DNA of 6,284 bases from an uncultured Bacteroidales bacterium (GTDB lineage: Bacteria; Bacteroidota; Bacteroidia; Bacteroidales; Bacteroidaceae), in contig CAMBWV010000064.1 of NCBI GenBank assembly GCA_945871755.1, positions 1 through 6,284 on the forward strand, written 5' to 3'. Both the position numbers and the translations under genes were made by a program. The notes under the pieces are model-generated. The model saw only the letters and a list, made by a program, of their open reading frames with translations, did not search any database and was not told where the DNA came from. Within the stretch, counting starts at the first letter, position 1. Every line of letters starts with the position of its first letter. This document shows positions 1 through 5,477 of this stretch, one piece after another.

Positions 1-65
1 GCGGCGGCGCGGCGGCGCGGCGGAAGGGCGGCAGCACAGGGCGGCAGCACAGGGCGCGGCACAGG
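1..65. repeat. G+C-rich short tandem repeats downstream of the kinase gene
   Basis: Two tandem arrays lie side by side. Positions 1-23 are almost three copies of the 8-mer GCGGCGGC and may continue past the left edge. Positions 26-38 and 39-51 are two identical copies of the 13-mer GGGCGGCAGCACA, followed by a degenerate third copy at 52-63 (GGGCGCGGCACA). I found no convincing coding continuation through the stretch. It lies just after the stop codon of the minus-strand kinase gene, so it would be in that gene's 3' untranslated region or the spacer to the next gene. No hairpin followed by a T-run is visible, so there is no terminator here. Arrays of this kind can change copy number by slippage. 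The function is unknown. Confidence 0.75.
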
Positions 66-83
66 AGGCCAAGCCCAGAGCAC

Positions 84-2465
84 TTATTTGCTGGCCTTGT
101 TCTTTTTCTTTTGGCCGTAGCCGTAACCGTAGCCGTAACCATAGCCGTAGCCGTAGCTTACGGAGCTCTTCAGGTCGGCGTCGTTGACAACGAAGCCCAT
201 GTTCTTGAAGCGGCCACTCTGGTGGAGCTTGTTGAGGTCGGGCAGGAAGTTGCGCTCCTGTACGCCTACGCGGACTACGTAGAGCATGAGGTCGCAGACG
301 CGGCTGAGGATTTCGGCGTCGGCCACAGCGAAGGCTGGTGTGGAGTCGAAGATAACGTAGTCGTATTCGCTACGTGCGGCCTCCACCAACTGCTCTAAGC
401 GTTTGGACATCAGCAATTCGGCAGGATTGGGCGGTTGAATGCCCGAGGGCAAGAGGTCAACGCCCTGATAGATGGCATTTGTCACTACGTTCTCGGTCAA
501 GCGAATGGGTGCCTCGTAATCTTCAACGAGAATACCCGTGAGACCTTCCGTGCTGCGGAAATTATTGGAAAGCGTGCGCCTACGAATGTCGCCGTCAACG
601 AGGAGTACGCGCTTGCCCGTCATGGCCAGGGCCACGGCGACATTGGTCGAAACGAAGGTCTTTCCTTGTCCGGGCGTACTCGACGTACAAATCAGTATGC
701 GGGCGTCGTGCTTGAGGAAATTCATGCCATGGCGGAGCACACGGAAGGCTTCCACAATGCCTTCGGTCGGTTCGCATTCGGAAATCAGCGCATTCTCGCT
801 CGGCTTGTTCCAATGTGGCAATTCGCCCACAACGGGTATGGTGGTGAGGTTCTCCAAATCCTCGCGCCCATCAATCGTGTTGTCGAAGAGGCGGCGCAGG
901 TAGATGATGCCTGCGGGGAGGCAGAGACCGATAGCCAGGGCGATGAGCACGATATTGCGACGTACGGGCGTGACGGGCACAGAACTGCCCATGGGGTATT
1001 CCACCATGCGCACGTTGGCTTCGTTGATGGCCAACTGGAGGGCCACTTCCTCGCGCTTGTTGAGCAGGTAGGTATAGAGGGCGGCCTTGAGTGCTTGCTG
1101 ACGCTCGATGCCGAGGGCTTGTTTCTCTTTTTCGGGAGCAGCGCTGACCTGTCCGTTGAGGGCGGCTTCGGTGGCGCGGGCCTCGTTGGCTTGCAATTCG
1201 ATGGTGTGCACGTAGCTCTGCACCGAGGAGATGATGCTGGTGCGCAGGGCGCTGAGCTGGCGGTCCAGTTCGGTGATGGGCTGTGTGCCCTCGTTGGAGT
1301 TGACGGCCAGGCGGTTGCGCTCGTTCATCAGCGTGTTGTACTGCGCAATCTGTGCATCGGCAGCGGGCACGCTGAGTGCGGGAATCAGCTGTTTGTTCTT
1401 GCTCTGGTCGCGCAGGAATGCCAGGAGATAGCGCGCCACTTGCAGTTGCGTTTCGGCTTCAATCACCTTGTTGCGCGCATTGGCGGCCTCGGACACCACG
1501 GCCTGTGCCGTCTGCTGGAGGTTGACCACATGGTTTTGCTGCTTGAACTTCGCCATTTCGCCTTCCACGCTGCTCAGTTCTGCACCGATTATGCCAATAC
1601 GCTCGTCGATGAAGGCCGCGGTGTTTTGCGCCACGCGGTTTTTGTTCTCCACCACGTCGTTCTTGTAGGCGCGGAATATTTCGTTGAGCAGGTCCTCGGC
1701 GCGCTGTTCGCTATTGTCGTTGCAGGTGAGGAGCACGAGGGAGGTTTCCTTGTCGTATTCCGTAGCAGAGATTTCGCCGCGGAAGCGTCCTGCTGCGCTC
1801 TTCACGGAGATGCGGCTGACCTGAATATCTTTTTCCTTGTCGAACTTCGCCGTTTGCGGCGTGCTATGGAGGGTCAAGACACCAATGGGCGTGCGCACGG
1901 GCTTTTCGGCCGTTGCCTTGATGACCTGGTCGCTCTGCACATTCTTGCCCGCGAAGTCCGTCAGTTGGAAACTGCCATTACCCATCACACGTACGGTGAG
2001 GCTGAAGGCTTCGTCCTCGCCCTTGCTCTTGTCAAAATCAACCACAACGGGCGTGCGCTTGTAGAGCGTGGTGGTGCGCAGGCCAATGCGTGTGGTGTAG
2101 TCGATATTGAGGCGCAGGCTATCCACGACGCGCTCCATCAGTCGCTGCGAGGAGAGGATAAAGAGCTCGTTCTTGAGGTTGTCGCCCACACTGATACCAT
2201 TGAGTTCCATCACAGCTCCACGGCGACTGCGCGAAGTGCCTATGCTTCTACTGCTGCCTTCGGCATCTTCGATGAGCATGACGCTCTGTCGCTGATAGAT
2301 GCGCGTGCGGCTATTATAATAGAGGTAGCCTAGGAGCAGGCACAGGACCACCGAAAGCACAAACCACTTCCATGTGTCAAGAAAGATTTCCCAGCACAAT
2401 CGGATGGTAGGATAGAGTTCGGATTTCTCTGCCTGCACGGGGCTAGACATCTGCGGATTTTGCAT
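84..2465 (-). CDS. Polysaccharide co-polymerase / tyrosine autokinase (Wzc/Ptk1-type BY-kinase)
   Basis: This 793-residue inner-membrane protein is expected to control chain length and export of a capsular or exopolysaccharide through cycles of tyrosine autophosphorylation. The order is: a cytoplasmic N-terminus; a first membrane segment at about 34-50; a Wzz-type periplasmic domain; a long, probably helical and coiled-coil periplasmic region at about 255-345 and 395-475; a GNVR-like motif (ANVRMVEYP, 483-491); a proline-containing stretch (PVTPVRR, 497-503); a second membrane segment at about 504-523; then the kinase. In the kinase, EAFR is at 572-575, Walker A (PGQGKT) at 598-603, Walker A' (LLVDGDIRRR) at 621-630, PPNPAELL at 678-685 and Walker B (YVIFDSTPAF) at 703-712. 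The tail has seven YG dipeptides (771-784), the expected autophosphorylation cluster, then a lysine-rich end. The length fits the fused family. The ATG at 2465 is the first start after an in-frame stop at 2496-2498. No Wza exporter or Wzb phosphatase gene is in the window. The polysaccharide is unknown. Confidence 0.95.
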   Translation of the reverse strand: MQNPQMSSPVQAEKSELYPTIRLCWEIFLDTWKWFVLSVVLCLLLGYLYYNSRTRIYQRQSVMLIEDAEGSSRSIGTSRSRRGAVMELNGISVGDNLKNELFILSSQRLMERVVDSLRLNIDYTTRIGLRTTTLYKRTPVVVDFDKSKGEDEAFSLTVRVMGNGSFQLTDFAGKNVQSDQVIKATAEKPVRTPIGVLTLHSTPQTAKFDKEKDIQVSRISVKSAAGRFRGEISATEYDKETSLVLLTCNDNSEQRAEDLLNEIFRAYKNDVVENKNRVAQNTAAFIDERIGIIGAELSSVEGEMAKFKQQNHVVNLQQTAQAVVSEAANARNKVIEAETQLQVARYLLAFLRDQSKNKQLIPALSVPAADAQIAQYNTLMNERNRLAVNSNEGTQPITELDRQLSALRTSIISSVQSYVHTIELQANEARATEAALNGQVSAAPEKEKQALGIERQQALKAALYTYLLNKREEVALQLAINEANVRMVEYPMGSSVPVTPVRRNIVLIALAIGLCLPAGIIYLRRLFDNTIDGREDLENLTTIPVVGELPHWNKPSENALISECEPTEGIVEAFRVLRHGMNFLKHDARILICTSSTPGQGKTFVSTNVAVALAMTGKRVLLVDGDIRRRTLSNNFRSTEGLTGILVEDYEAPIRLTENVVTNAIYQGVDLLPSGIQPPNPAELLMSKRLEQLVEAARSEYDYVIFDSTPAFAVADAEILSRVCDLMLYVVRVGVQERNFLPDLNKLHQSGRFKNMGFVVNDADLKSSVSYGYGYGYGYGYGYGQKKKNKASK
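114..155 (-). repeat. Hexanucleotide repeat encoding the (Tyr-Gly)7 tail of the kinase
   Basis: Seven consecutive six-base units (TAC or TAT followed by GGC or GGT) encode residues 771-784. Four of the seven units are exactly TACGGC; the others differ only at third codon positions. Tyrosine-rich C-terminal clusters are the autophosphorylation targets of BY-kinases. Because the unit is six bases, gain or loss of a unit keeps the reading frame and changes the number of phosphorylatable tyrosines by one. Confidence 0.9.
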
Positions 2466-2482
2466 ATATATAAATAAATGGT
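2466..2482 (-). promoter_or_regulatory. A/T-rich translation initiation region of the kinase gene
   Basis: The 17 bases before the ATG are almost entirely A and T, with no purine-rich Shine-Dalgarno sequence. This is the usual Bacteroidetes arrangement and supports the ATG at 2465 as the start. Confidence 0.6.
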
Positions 2483-2546
2483 ATCTGTTGGTACGTTAAA
2501 GACAAGAATGAGCGGGAGCGCAGAATCAGGTACACCTATGACTGGG

Positions 2547-2578
2547 CAAAGTTACGCAATTTCCACAAATCAGCCAAG
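2547..2578 (-). promoter_or_regulatory. Bacteroidetes-type promoter, proximal to the kinase gene
   Basis: On the minus strand, a -33 element CTTG (2575-2578, three of four matches to TTTG) is followed after exactly 20 bases by TAACTTTG (2547-2554), a full match to the -7 consensus TAnnTTTG. Initiation would fall at about 2540-2543, giving a leader of roughly 75-80 bases before the ATG at 2465. A small inverted repeat (AGGT/ACCT, 2528-2537) lies just after the predicted start site. This is the simplest candidate for driving the kinase gene. Confidence 0.65.
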
Positions 2579-2801
2579 ATTGCTTTGCATTTTAACCCTC
2601 GAAGCGGGGAAGTCGGGGGATTTTCCTAGGACTCGGACAAGTTGAACAGGGAGTTTTGCCTAATTTTGCTTGCGGTTTTTTGACCAACCGATCGCAGGGC
2701 GCACAGACTCCTTAGCCTGCAATTGGCCACATGAATAGTTACCTCAAACTGGAAAAAATCAATTTTTTTCGCCCCAAAAACTTTAACCTCTTTTATTATT
2801 T

Positions 2802-2831
2802 CAGGCAGGAATAATCATCGGAATGCCTGCC
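2802..2831. repeat. Inverted repeat with two possible pairing registers
   Basis: GGCAGG (2804-2809) is complementary to CCTGCC (2826-2831). In an alternative register, CAGGCA (2802-2807) is complementary to TGCCTG (2824-2829). Either gives a six-pair stem with a 16-base loop. No T-run follows on either strand, so it is not an obvious terminator. The function is unknown. Confidence 0.45.
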
Positions 2832-2840
2832 GCGCGCACC

Positions 2841-2895
2841 TACATTACGGGAAAAAAATCCGCAAACTCCAAGAAAAAAATTTCTCAGTAATGTA
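2841..2895. repeat. 8-bp inverted repeat enclosing two A-tract direct repeats
   Basis: TACATTAC (2841-2848) and GTAATGTA (2888-2895) form a perfect inverted repeat around 39 bases. Inside are two identical copies of GAAAAAAAT (2851-2859 and 2873-2881), starting 22 bases apart, close to two helical turns. A protein site with in-phase A-tracts or an RNA stem are both possible; neither is shown. Confidence 0.5.
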
Positions 2896-2899
2896 AAAT

Positions 2900-2932
2900 T
2901 TTCTACCTCTGAGGTAGAAATACCATTTTTTT
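2900..2932 (+). terminator. Perfect palindrome followed by T7; possible plus-strand terminator
   Basis: TTTCTACCTC (2900-2909), a single T, and GAGGTAGAAA (2911-2920) form a 21-bp perfect palindrome. On the plus strand it is followed after five bases by seven Ts (2926-2932), so it could end a rightward transcript. The five-base gap makes it a weaker terminator than usual. A smaller stem, GGTA-GAAA-TACC (2913-2924), also abuts the T-run. On the minus strand only ATTTT follows. The high symmetry could equally mark an operator for a dimeric regulator. Confidence 0.4.
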
Positions 2933-2943
2933 GGCCAAAAAAA
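2926..2943. repeat. 18-bp palindrome T7-GGCC-A7
   Basis: TTTTTTTGGCCAAAAAAA reads identically on both strands. Its left half is the T-run after the 2900-2920 palindrome in the plus direction. Its right half, read on the minus strand, is the T-run of the 2937-2980 terminator. The layout resembles two terminators facing each other and sharing a GGCC centre. Confidence 0.7.
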
Positions 2944-2980
2944 GAGGAGAAAACCCGCTTATTTAGGGCTCTCTCCTCTT
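2937..2980 (-). terminator. Intrinsic terminator, minus strand
   Basis: On the minus strand AAGAGGAGA (2980-2972) pairs with TCTCCTCTT (2950-2942), nine continuous pairs. A further CCC/GGG pairing (2966-2968 with 2954-2956) extends the stem above an internal loop. The 3' arm runs into seven Ts (2943-2937). On the plus strand no T-run follows, so the element is directional. It begins only a few bases after the predicted start site of the promoter at 2989-3020, so it would stop that transcript almost at once unless read-through occurs. Confidence 0.65.
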
Positions 2981-2984
2981 CGCT
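2937..2984 (-). ncRNA. Candidate ~48-nt terminated RNA or attenuated leader
   Basis: If transcription starts about four bases after the -7 element at 2989-2996 and stops at the T-run at 2943-2937, the product is about 48 nucleotides and is almost entirely one hairpin. It could be a small RNA, or the aborted leader of a longer transcript towards the kinase gene that depends on antitermination. No homology to a named RNA is recognised. The call rests only on the promoter and terminator geometry. Confidence 0.3.
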
Positions 2985-2988
2985 AGTA

Positions 2989-3020
2989 CAAAGATAATAC
3001 ATTTTCCGCCGAAATCCAAA
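2989..3020 (-). promoter_or_regulatory. Perfect-consensus Bacteroidetes promoter, distal
   Basis: On the minus strand TTTG (3017-3020) is followed after exactly 20 bases by TATCTTTG (2989-2996). Both elements match the Bacteroidetes -33/-7 consensus completely with ideal spacing, making this the best promoter in the window. The predicted start is at about 2982-2985. The transcript would run towards the kinase gene, 500 bases away, but meets a terminator first. Confidence 0.7.
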
Positions 3021-3122
3021 TCGCGTTAACATTTCGCAACACCCCCTCAACGGCTCATTTGCGGCGATTTGCAGCAGACGGGGGTTGGCGTGTGTTATAT
3101 TACGAGGCGCACTTAAAGGAAG

Positions 3123-3240
3123 CCCTCAGCGATGCGATGGAGGGACGCCATAGCCCATCCATCACAAACTCATGATAGGCCCCCATACGAAAAGCCAGCA
3201 GCCCTGGGCTGCATGGAGACAGCGAAGCCGCAGTGGCTTC
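3123..3240 (+). promoter_or_regulatory. Hairpin-rich leader upstream of the TonB-dependent receptor gene
   Basis: Several inverted repeats cluster just before the receptor gene. CCCTC (3123-3127) pairs with GAGGG (3140-3144). GCAGCCC and GGGCTGC (3198-3212) form a perfect palindrome, extended by CCA (3195-3197) with TGG (3214-3216) across a one-base bulge. GAAGCC-GCAGT-GGCTTC (3224-3240) is a perfect six-pair hairpin with a five-base loop. The last hairpin ends 30 bases before the ATG. No T-runs follow, so these are not terminators. BtuB-like receptors are often under cobalamin riboswitches, but the conserved riboswitch blocks are not visible, so the leader is left unidentified. Confidence 0.35.
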
Positions 3241-3255
3241 ACAATTTCAACCATC

Positions 3256-3270
3256 TAAATTATTTATTTT
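3256..3270 (+). promoter_or_regulatory. A/T-rich translation initiation region of the receptor gene
   Basis: The 15 bases before the ATG are all A or T with no Shine-Dalgarno sequence, like the site before the kinase gene. An in-frame TAA at 3256-3258 makes the ATG at 3271 the first available start in this frame. The next methionine is at residue 74, after the signal region. Confidence 0.6.
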
Positions 3271-5376
3271 ATGTTATCACAAACTCCAAGAAGCAGTTCG
3301 ACGCCCATCACGTTCCGCCACTTCTGCCGCAAGGGCTACGCGCTCTTTGCCTGCTTGGGTCGCGAGGTACGTGTCGGTGTGCTGAGTGCAGCCACCCTCG
3401 CCTGCGCCGCGCCCTGCCTCCAGGCCAAGACCTTGCCCCTGCTTGCAGAGAGCCATGCGGCCGACTCGGTCGGTGCGCCCGAACAGGAGATGGACGAGGC
3501 GGTCGTTCTCGCCTCGCGCACTCCGATGGCTGCCAATCTGGTGGCCCGCCAAGTGATGACACTCAGCCGACAAGACCTTGAAGCGGCGGGTGTCACGTCC
3601 ATCAACGACTTGTTGAAATTAGCCGTCGGCATTGATGTCCGACAACGCGGCGGCTTTGGTATGCAAACGGACATTAGCATCAACGGCGGTACGCACGACC
3701 AGATTGCTATTCTTATTAACGGCGTACCCATCAGCAATCCCCACACGGGCCACAACGCGGCCGATTTTCCCGTCAACCTTTCCGACATTCAGCGCGTCGA
3801 GATTCTCGAAGGCGCTGCCTCGCGTGTGTTTGGCAGCCAGGCCTTCAGCGGTGCCATCAACGTCATCACGCGCCCCGATGCTTCGGCCAGCACCACGGCG
3901 GACGCATCGCCCCACGCGGTGCGGGCCGAAGTGGCTGCGGGCAGTTATGCCACGGTGCTGGGCGAGGCCATGTACGCCTACGATGCCCGCCGCAAGGGTG
4001 GCCTCCACGTTTCGGTGAGCGGCAGCGGACGGCGGTCGGACGGCGCAGTGGCGAACAGCGATTTCCGGGGTACGAAGTGGTTTGGCCAACTGGCCTATGA
4101 CCACCGCGCCTTCACCCTTGCAGCGCAGGCGGGTACGACCATCAATGACTTTGGCGCCAACACGTTCTACTCGGCCGCCTATCCCAATCAGTGGGAGGCC
4201 ACGCAGCGCCACCTGGCTTCGGTCACGGCCGATGTGCCCCTGTGCTTCAGCGGACCACACAAGCGCACTGTGACGCTCCACCTCAGTCCGCAGGTGTCGT
4301 GGATGCGCAACCTGGACCATTTCCAACTCATCCGCAATACGCCCACGGGCGAGAACTTCCATCGCACGGACGTGCTCACCACTGCTCTCAACGCCTGGCT
4401 CGACTGGCGGATAGGCCGCACCTCGGTGGGCGGTGAATGGCGGCGCGAGGAAATCATCAGTTCCAACCTGGGCCGCCCGCGCGCACTCCCCTCTGGGCAC
4501 TACAACCACTACGACGGGCGCAGCAACGTGAGCCTCTACGCCGAACAGAGTTTCATCCTGCGCGCCTTCACCCTCTCGGCAGGCTTTCTGGCAGAGCGCA
4601 ATACTGCCATCGACAACCGCTTCCGCTTCTATCCCGGCGTGGACCTGAGTTACCGCCTCGCCCCTGCCCTGCGCCTCTACGCCTCGTGGAACCGCTCCTT
4701 GCGCCTACCGACGTTCACGGACCTGTATTACAAGAGCCCCACGCAGCAGGGCAACGTCGGACTGCGGCCCGAGGAGTGCTCGGCCTGGAATCTAGGGGTG
4801 GACTGGCTGCATCGCCTGGGCCATGTAAAGGCGAAGGTGTATTACAACCGCGGCACGAACATGATTGACTGGGTGATGTACTCGGCCGAGGATAAGTTTC
4901 ACGCCACGAATTTCCAACTGGACAACGTGGGCCTCAGCCTCACCTCTACGCTCCACCTCGACCGCCAATGGGGCACGCGCCAGCCGCTGCGCCGCCTCAC
5001 GCTGGGCTATGCCTATATCCATCAGCACCGCCGCGACGACAAAGCGTATTTCAAGTCGAACTACGCCATGGAATACCTGCGCCACAAGGCCACGGCCTCG
5101 CTGGAGCACCGCATCTGGCGCGATATCTCGGCCACGTGGAATCTCCGCGTGCAGGACCGCGCTGGTGCCTACCTCGTCTATGCAAACGGAGCAGCCACCG
5201 GGGAATTGCAGCCCTACGGCGTGCACGCCATCCTTGACGGCCGCCTGCAATGGCGGATGCGCCAGTGGAAGGTGTATGTCGATGTGACGAACATCACCAA
5301 TACGCGCTACTTCGACCTAGGCAACGTGCGCCAGGCGGGCACTTGCGTGATGGTGGGCGGTAGTTTTACGCTTTAA
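3271..5376 (+). CDS. TonB-dependent outer-membrane receptor, BtuB-like
   Basis: This 701-residue protein is an outer-membrane, TonB-gated importer. The N-terminus has a long polar, basic region (1-33, containing RKGYALFACLGREVR at 20-34), then a hydrophobic stretch (about 35-48), with likely cleavage near A52. A TonB-box-like segment lies at 76-83 (EAVVLASR). The plug is at about 84-201, with SINGGTHDQIAILINGV (136-152) and EILEGAASRVFG (177-188) as family hallmarks. The rest is a 22-strand-type barrel, including the conserved ASWNRSLRLPTFTDLYYKSP stretch followed by GNVGLRPEE, and a C-terminus (NTRYFDLGN... GGSFTL) typical of a final barrel strand. The plug most resembles the BtuB/COG4206 group, whose known members import cobalamin, but these motifs do not fix the substrate. 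It has no SusC-type N-terminal domain and no SusD neighbour. It is transcribed away from the kinase gene, with a terminator after it. Confidence 0.93.
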   Translation: MLSQTPRSSSTPITFRHFCRKGYALFACLGREVRVGVLSAATLACAAPCLQAKTLPLLAESHAADSVGAPEQEMDEAVVLASRTPMAANLVARQVMTLSRQDLEAAGVTSINDLLKLAVGIDVRQRGGFGMQTDISINGGTHDQIAILINGVPISNPHTGHNAADFPVNLSDIQRVEILEGAASRVFGSQAFSGAINVITRPDASASTTADASPHAVRAEVAAGSYATVLGEAMYAYDARRKGGLHVSVSGSGRRSDGAVANSDFRGTKWFGQLAYDHRAFTLAAQAGTTINDFGANTFYSAAYPNQWEATQRHLASVTADVPLCFSGPHKRTVTLHLSPQVSWMRNLDHFQLIRNTPTGENFHRTDVLTTALNAWLDWRIGRTSVGGEWRREEIISSNLGRPRALPSGHYNHYDGRSNVSLYAEQSFILRAFTLSAGFLAERNTAIDNRFRFYPGVDLSYRLAPALRLYASWNRSLRLPTFTDLYYKSPTQQGNVGLRPEECSAWNLGVDWLHRLGHVKAKVYYNRGTNMIDWVMYSAEDKFHATNFQLDNVGLSLTSTLHLDRQWGTRQPLRRLTLGYAYIHQHRRDDKAYFKSNYAMEYLRHKATASLEHRIWRDISATWNLRVQDRAGAYLVYANGAATGELQPYGVHAILDGRLQWRMRQWKVYVDVTNITNTRYFDLGNVRQAGTCVMVGGSFTL

Positions 5377-5410
5377 GCTGGCTATCGCAGCCTTGACTGC
5401 CATACAAACA

Positions 5411-5462
5411 GGGGACGCAGCGACCTTTGAAACAAGGTTTGCTGCGTCCCCTTCTTTTTATT
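5411..5462 (+). terminator. Strong two-tier intrinsic terminator between convergent genes
   Basis: GGGGACGCAGC (5411-5421) pairs perfectly with GCTGCGTCCCC (5441-5451), eleven pairs. Inside, ACCTT (5423-5427) pairs with AAGGT (5434-5438). On the plus strand TTCTTTTTATT follows directly, so it should end the receptor transcript 35 bases after its stop codon. Read on the minus strand the hairpin is followed by TGTTTGTATGG, a much weaker tail, so it may only partly serve the gene arriving from the right. Confidence 0.88.
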
Positions 5463-5477
5463 AGGAGAGACTTCCTT

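Larger units (their letters stand above)
2466..3270. other. 805-base divergent intergenic regulatory region
   Basis: No protein gene in this stretch is convincing. It is visibly richer in A and T than the flanking genes up to about 3040, with many A and T runs, and becomes G+C-richer between about 3040 and 3240. It holds two minus-strand promoter candidates (2547-2578 and 2989-3020), a minus-strand intrinsic terminator (2937-2980), adjoining palindromes (2900-2920 and 2926-2943), a spaced inverted repeat (2841-2848 with 2888-2895), a hairpin at 2802-2831, and a hairpin-rich leader before the receptor gene (3123-3240). Between about 2580 and 2800 only weak hairpins are visible, such as GCAGG at 2694-2698 with CCTGC at 2716-2720. 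I see no tRNA, tmRNA or known riboswitch. Confidence 0.7.

Noticed and set aside
621..712. Kinase Walker A' (DGDIRRR) and Walker B (FDSTPAF) differ from the proteobacterial consensus
   Set aside because: The acidic residues needed for catalysis (D624, D626, D707; residue numbers) are kept, and comparable variants are usual in Bacteroidetes homologues, so this is not a sign of inactivity.
435..2333. 632-codon plus-strand open frame antisense to the kinase gene
   Set aside because: It lies wholly inside the well-supported kinase gene. Its product is histidine-rich, low in lysine and lacks recognisable motifs, as expected for an antisense shadow of a G+C-rich gene.
2661..2668. TAATTTTG on the plus strand as a -7 element for a rightward RNA ending near 2932
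   Set aside because: The -7 match is complete, but there is no TTTG at 19-21 bases upstream; the nearest partial match (GTTG, 2641-2644) is only 16 bases away. Too weak to call.
2796..3050. 84-codon minus-strand reading frame in the divergent intergenic region
   Set aside because: It would start at TTG, overlaps the -33/-7 promoter, the terminator and the palindromes, and its product is cysteine- and phenylalanine-rich with no recognisable domain.
3068..3103. TTTG ... TATATTAC as the receptor promoter
   Set aside because: The -7 element matches only four of six fixed positions, and the 24-base spacing is too long. The receptor promoter remains unidentified.
3061..3260. Cobalamin riboswitch before the BtuB-like receptor
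   Set aside because: I looked for the conserved blocks in order on both strands. Only isolated fragments (GGAGAC at 3215-3220; GCCACTG on the opposite strand of the 3224-3240 hairpin) occur, without the correct order or context.
2863..3292. CAAACTCCAAGAA at 2863-2875 and 3280-3292, and ATCACAAACTC at 3161-3171 and 3276-3286
   Set aside because: In a window this size, an 11-mer match is expected by chance and a 13-mer match is not very unlikely. One copy falls inside the receptor coding sequence. No further pattern supports them.
3132..3581. 149-codon plus-strand frame starting in the receptor leader
   Set aside because: It runs out of frame into the receptor gene and has no recognisable domain. 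A short upstream peptide cannot be excluded but nothing supports it.
3619..4509. 296-codon minus-strand open frame antisense to the receptor gene
   Set aside because: It is covered by the plug and barrel coding sequence. The product is arginine-, valine- and histidine-rich without family signatures.
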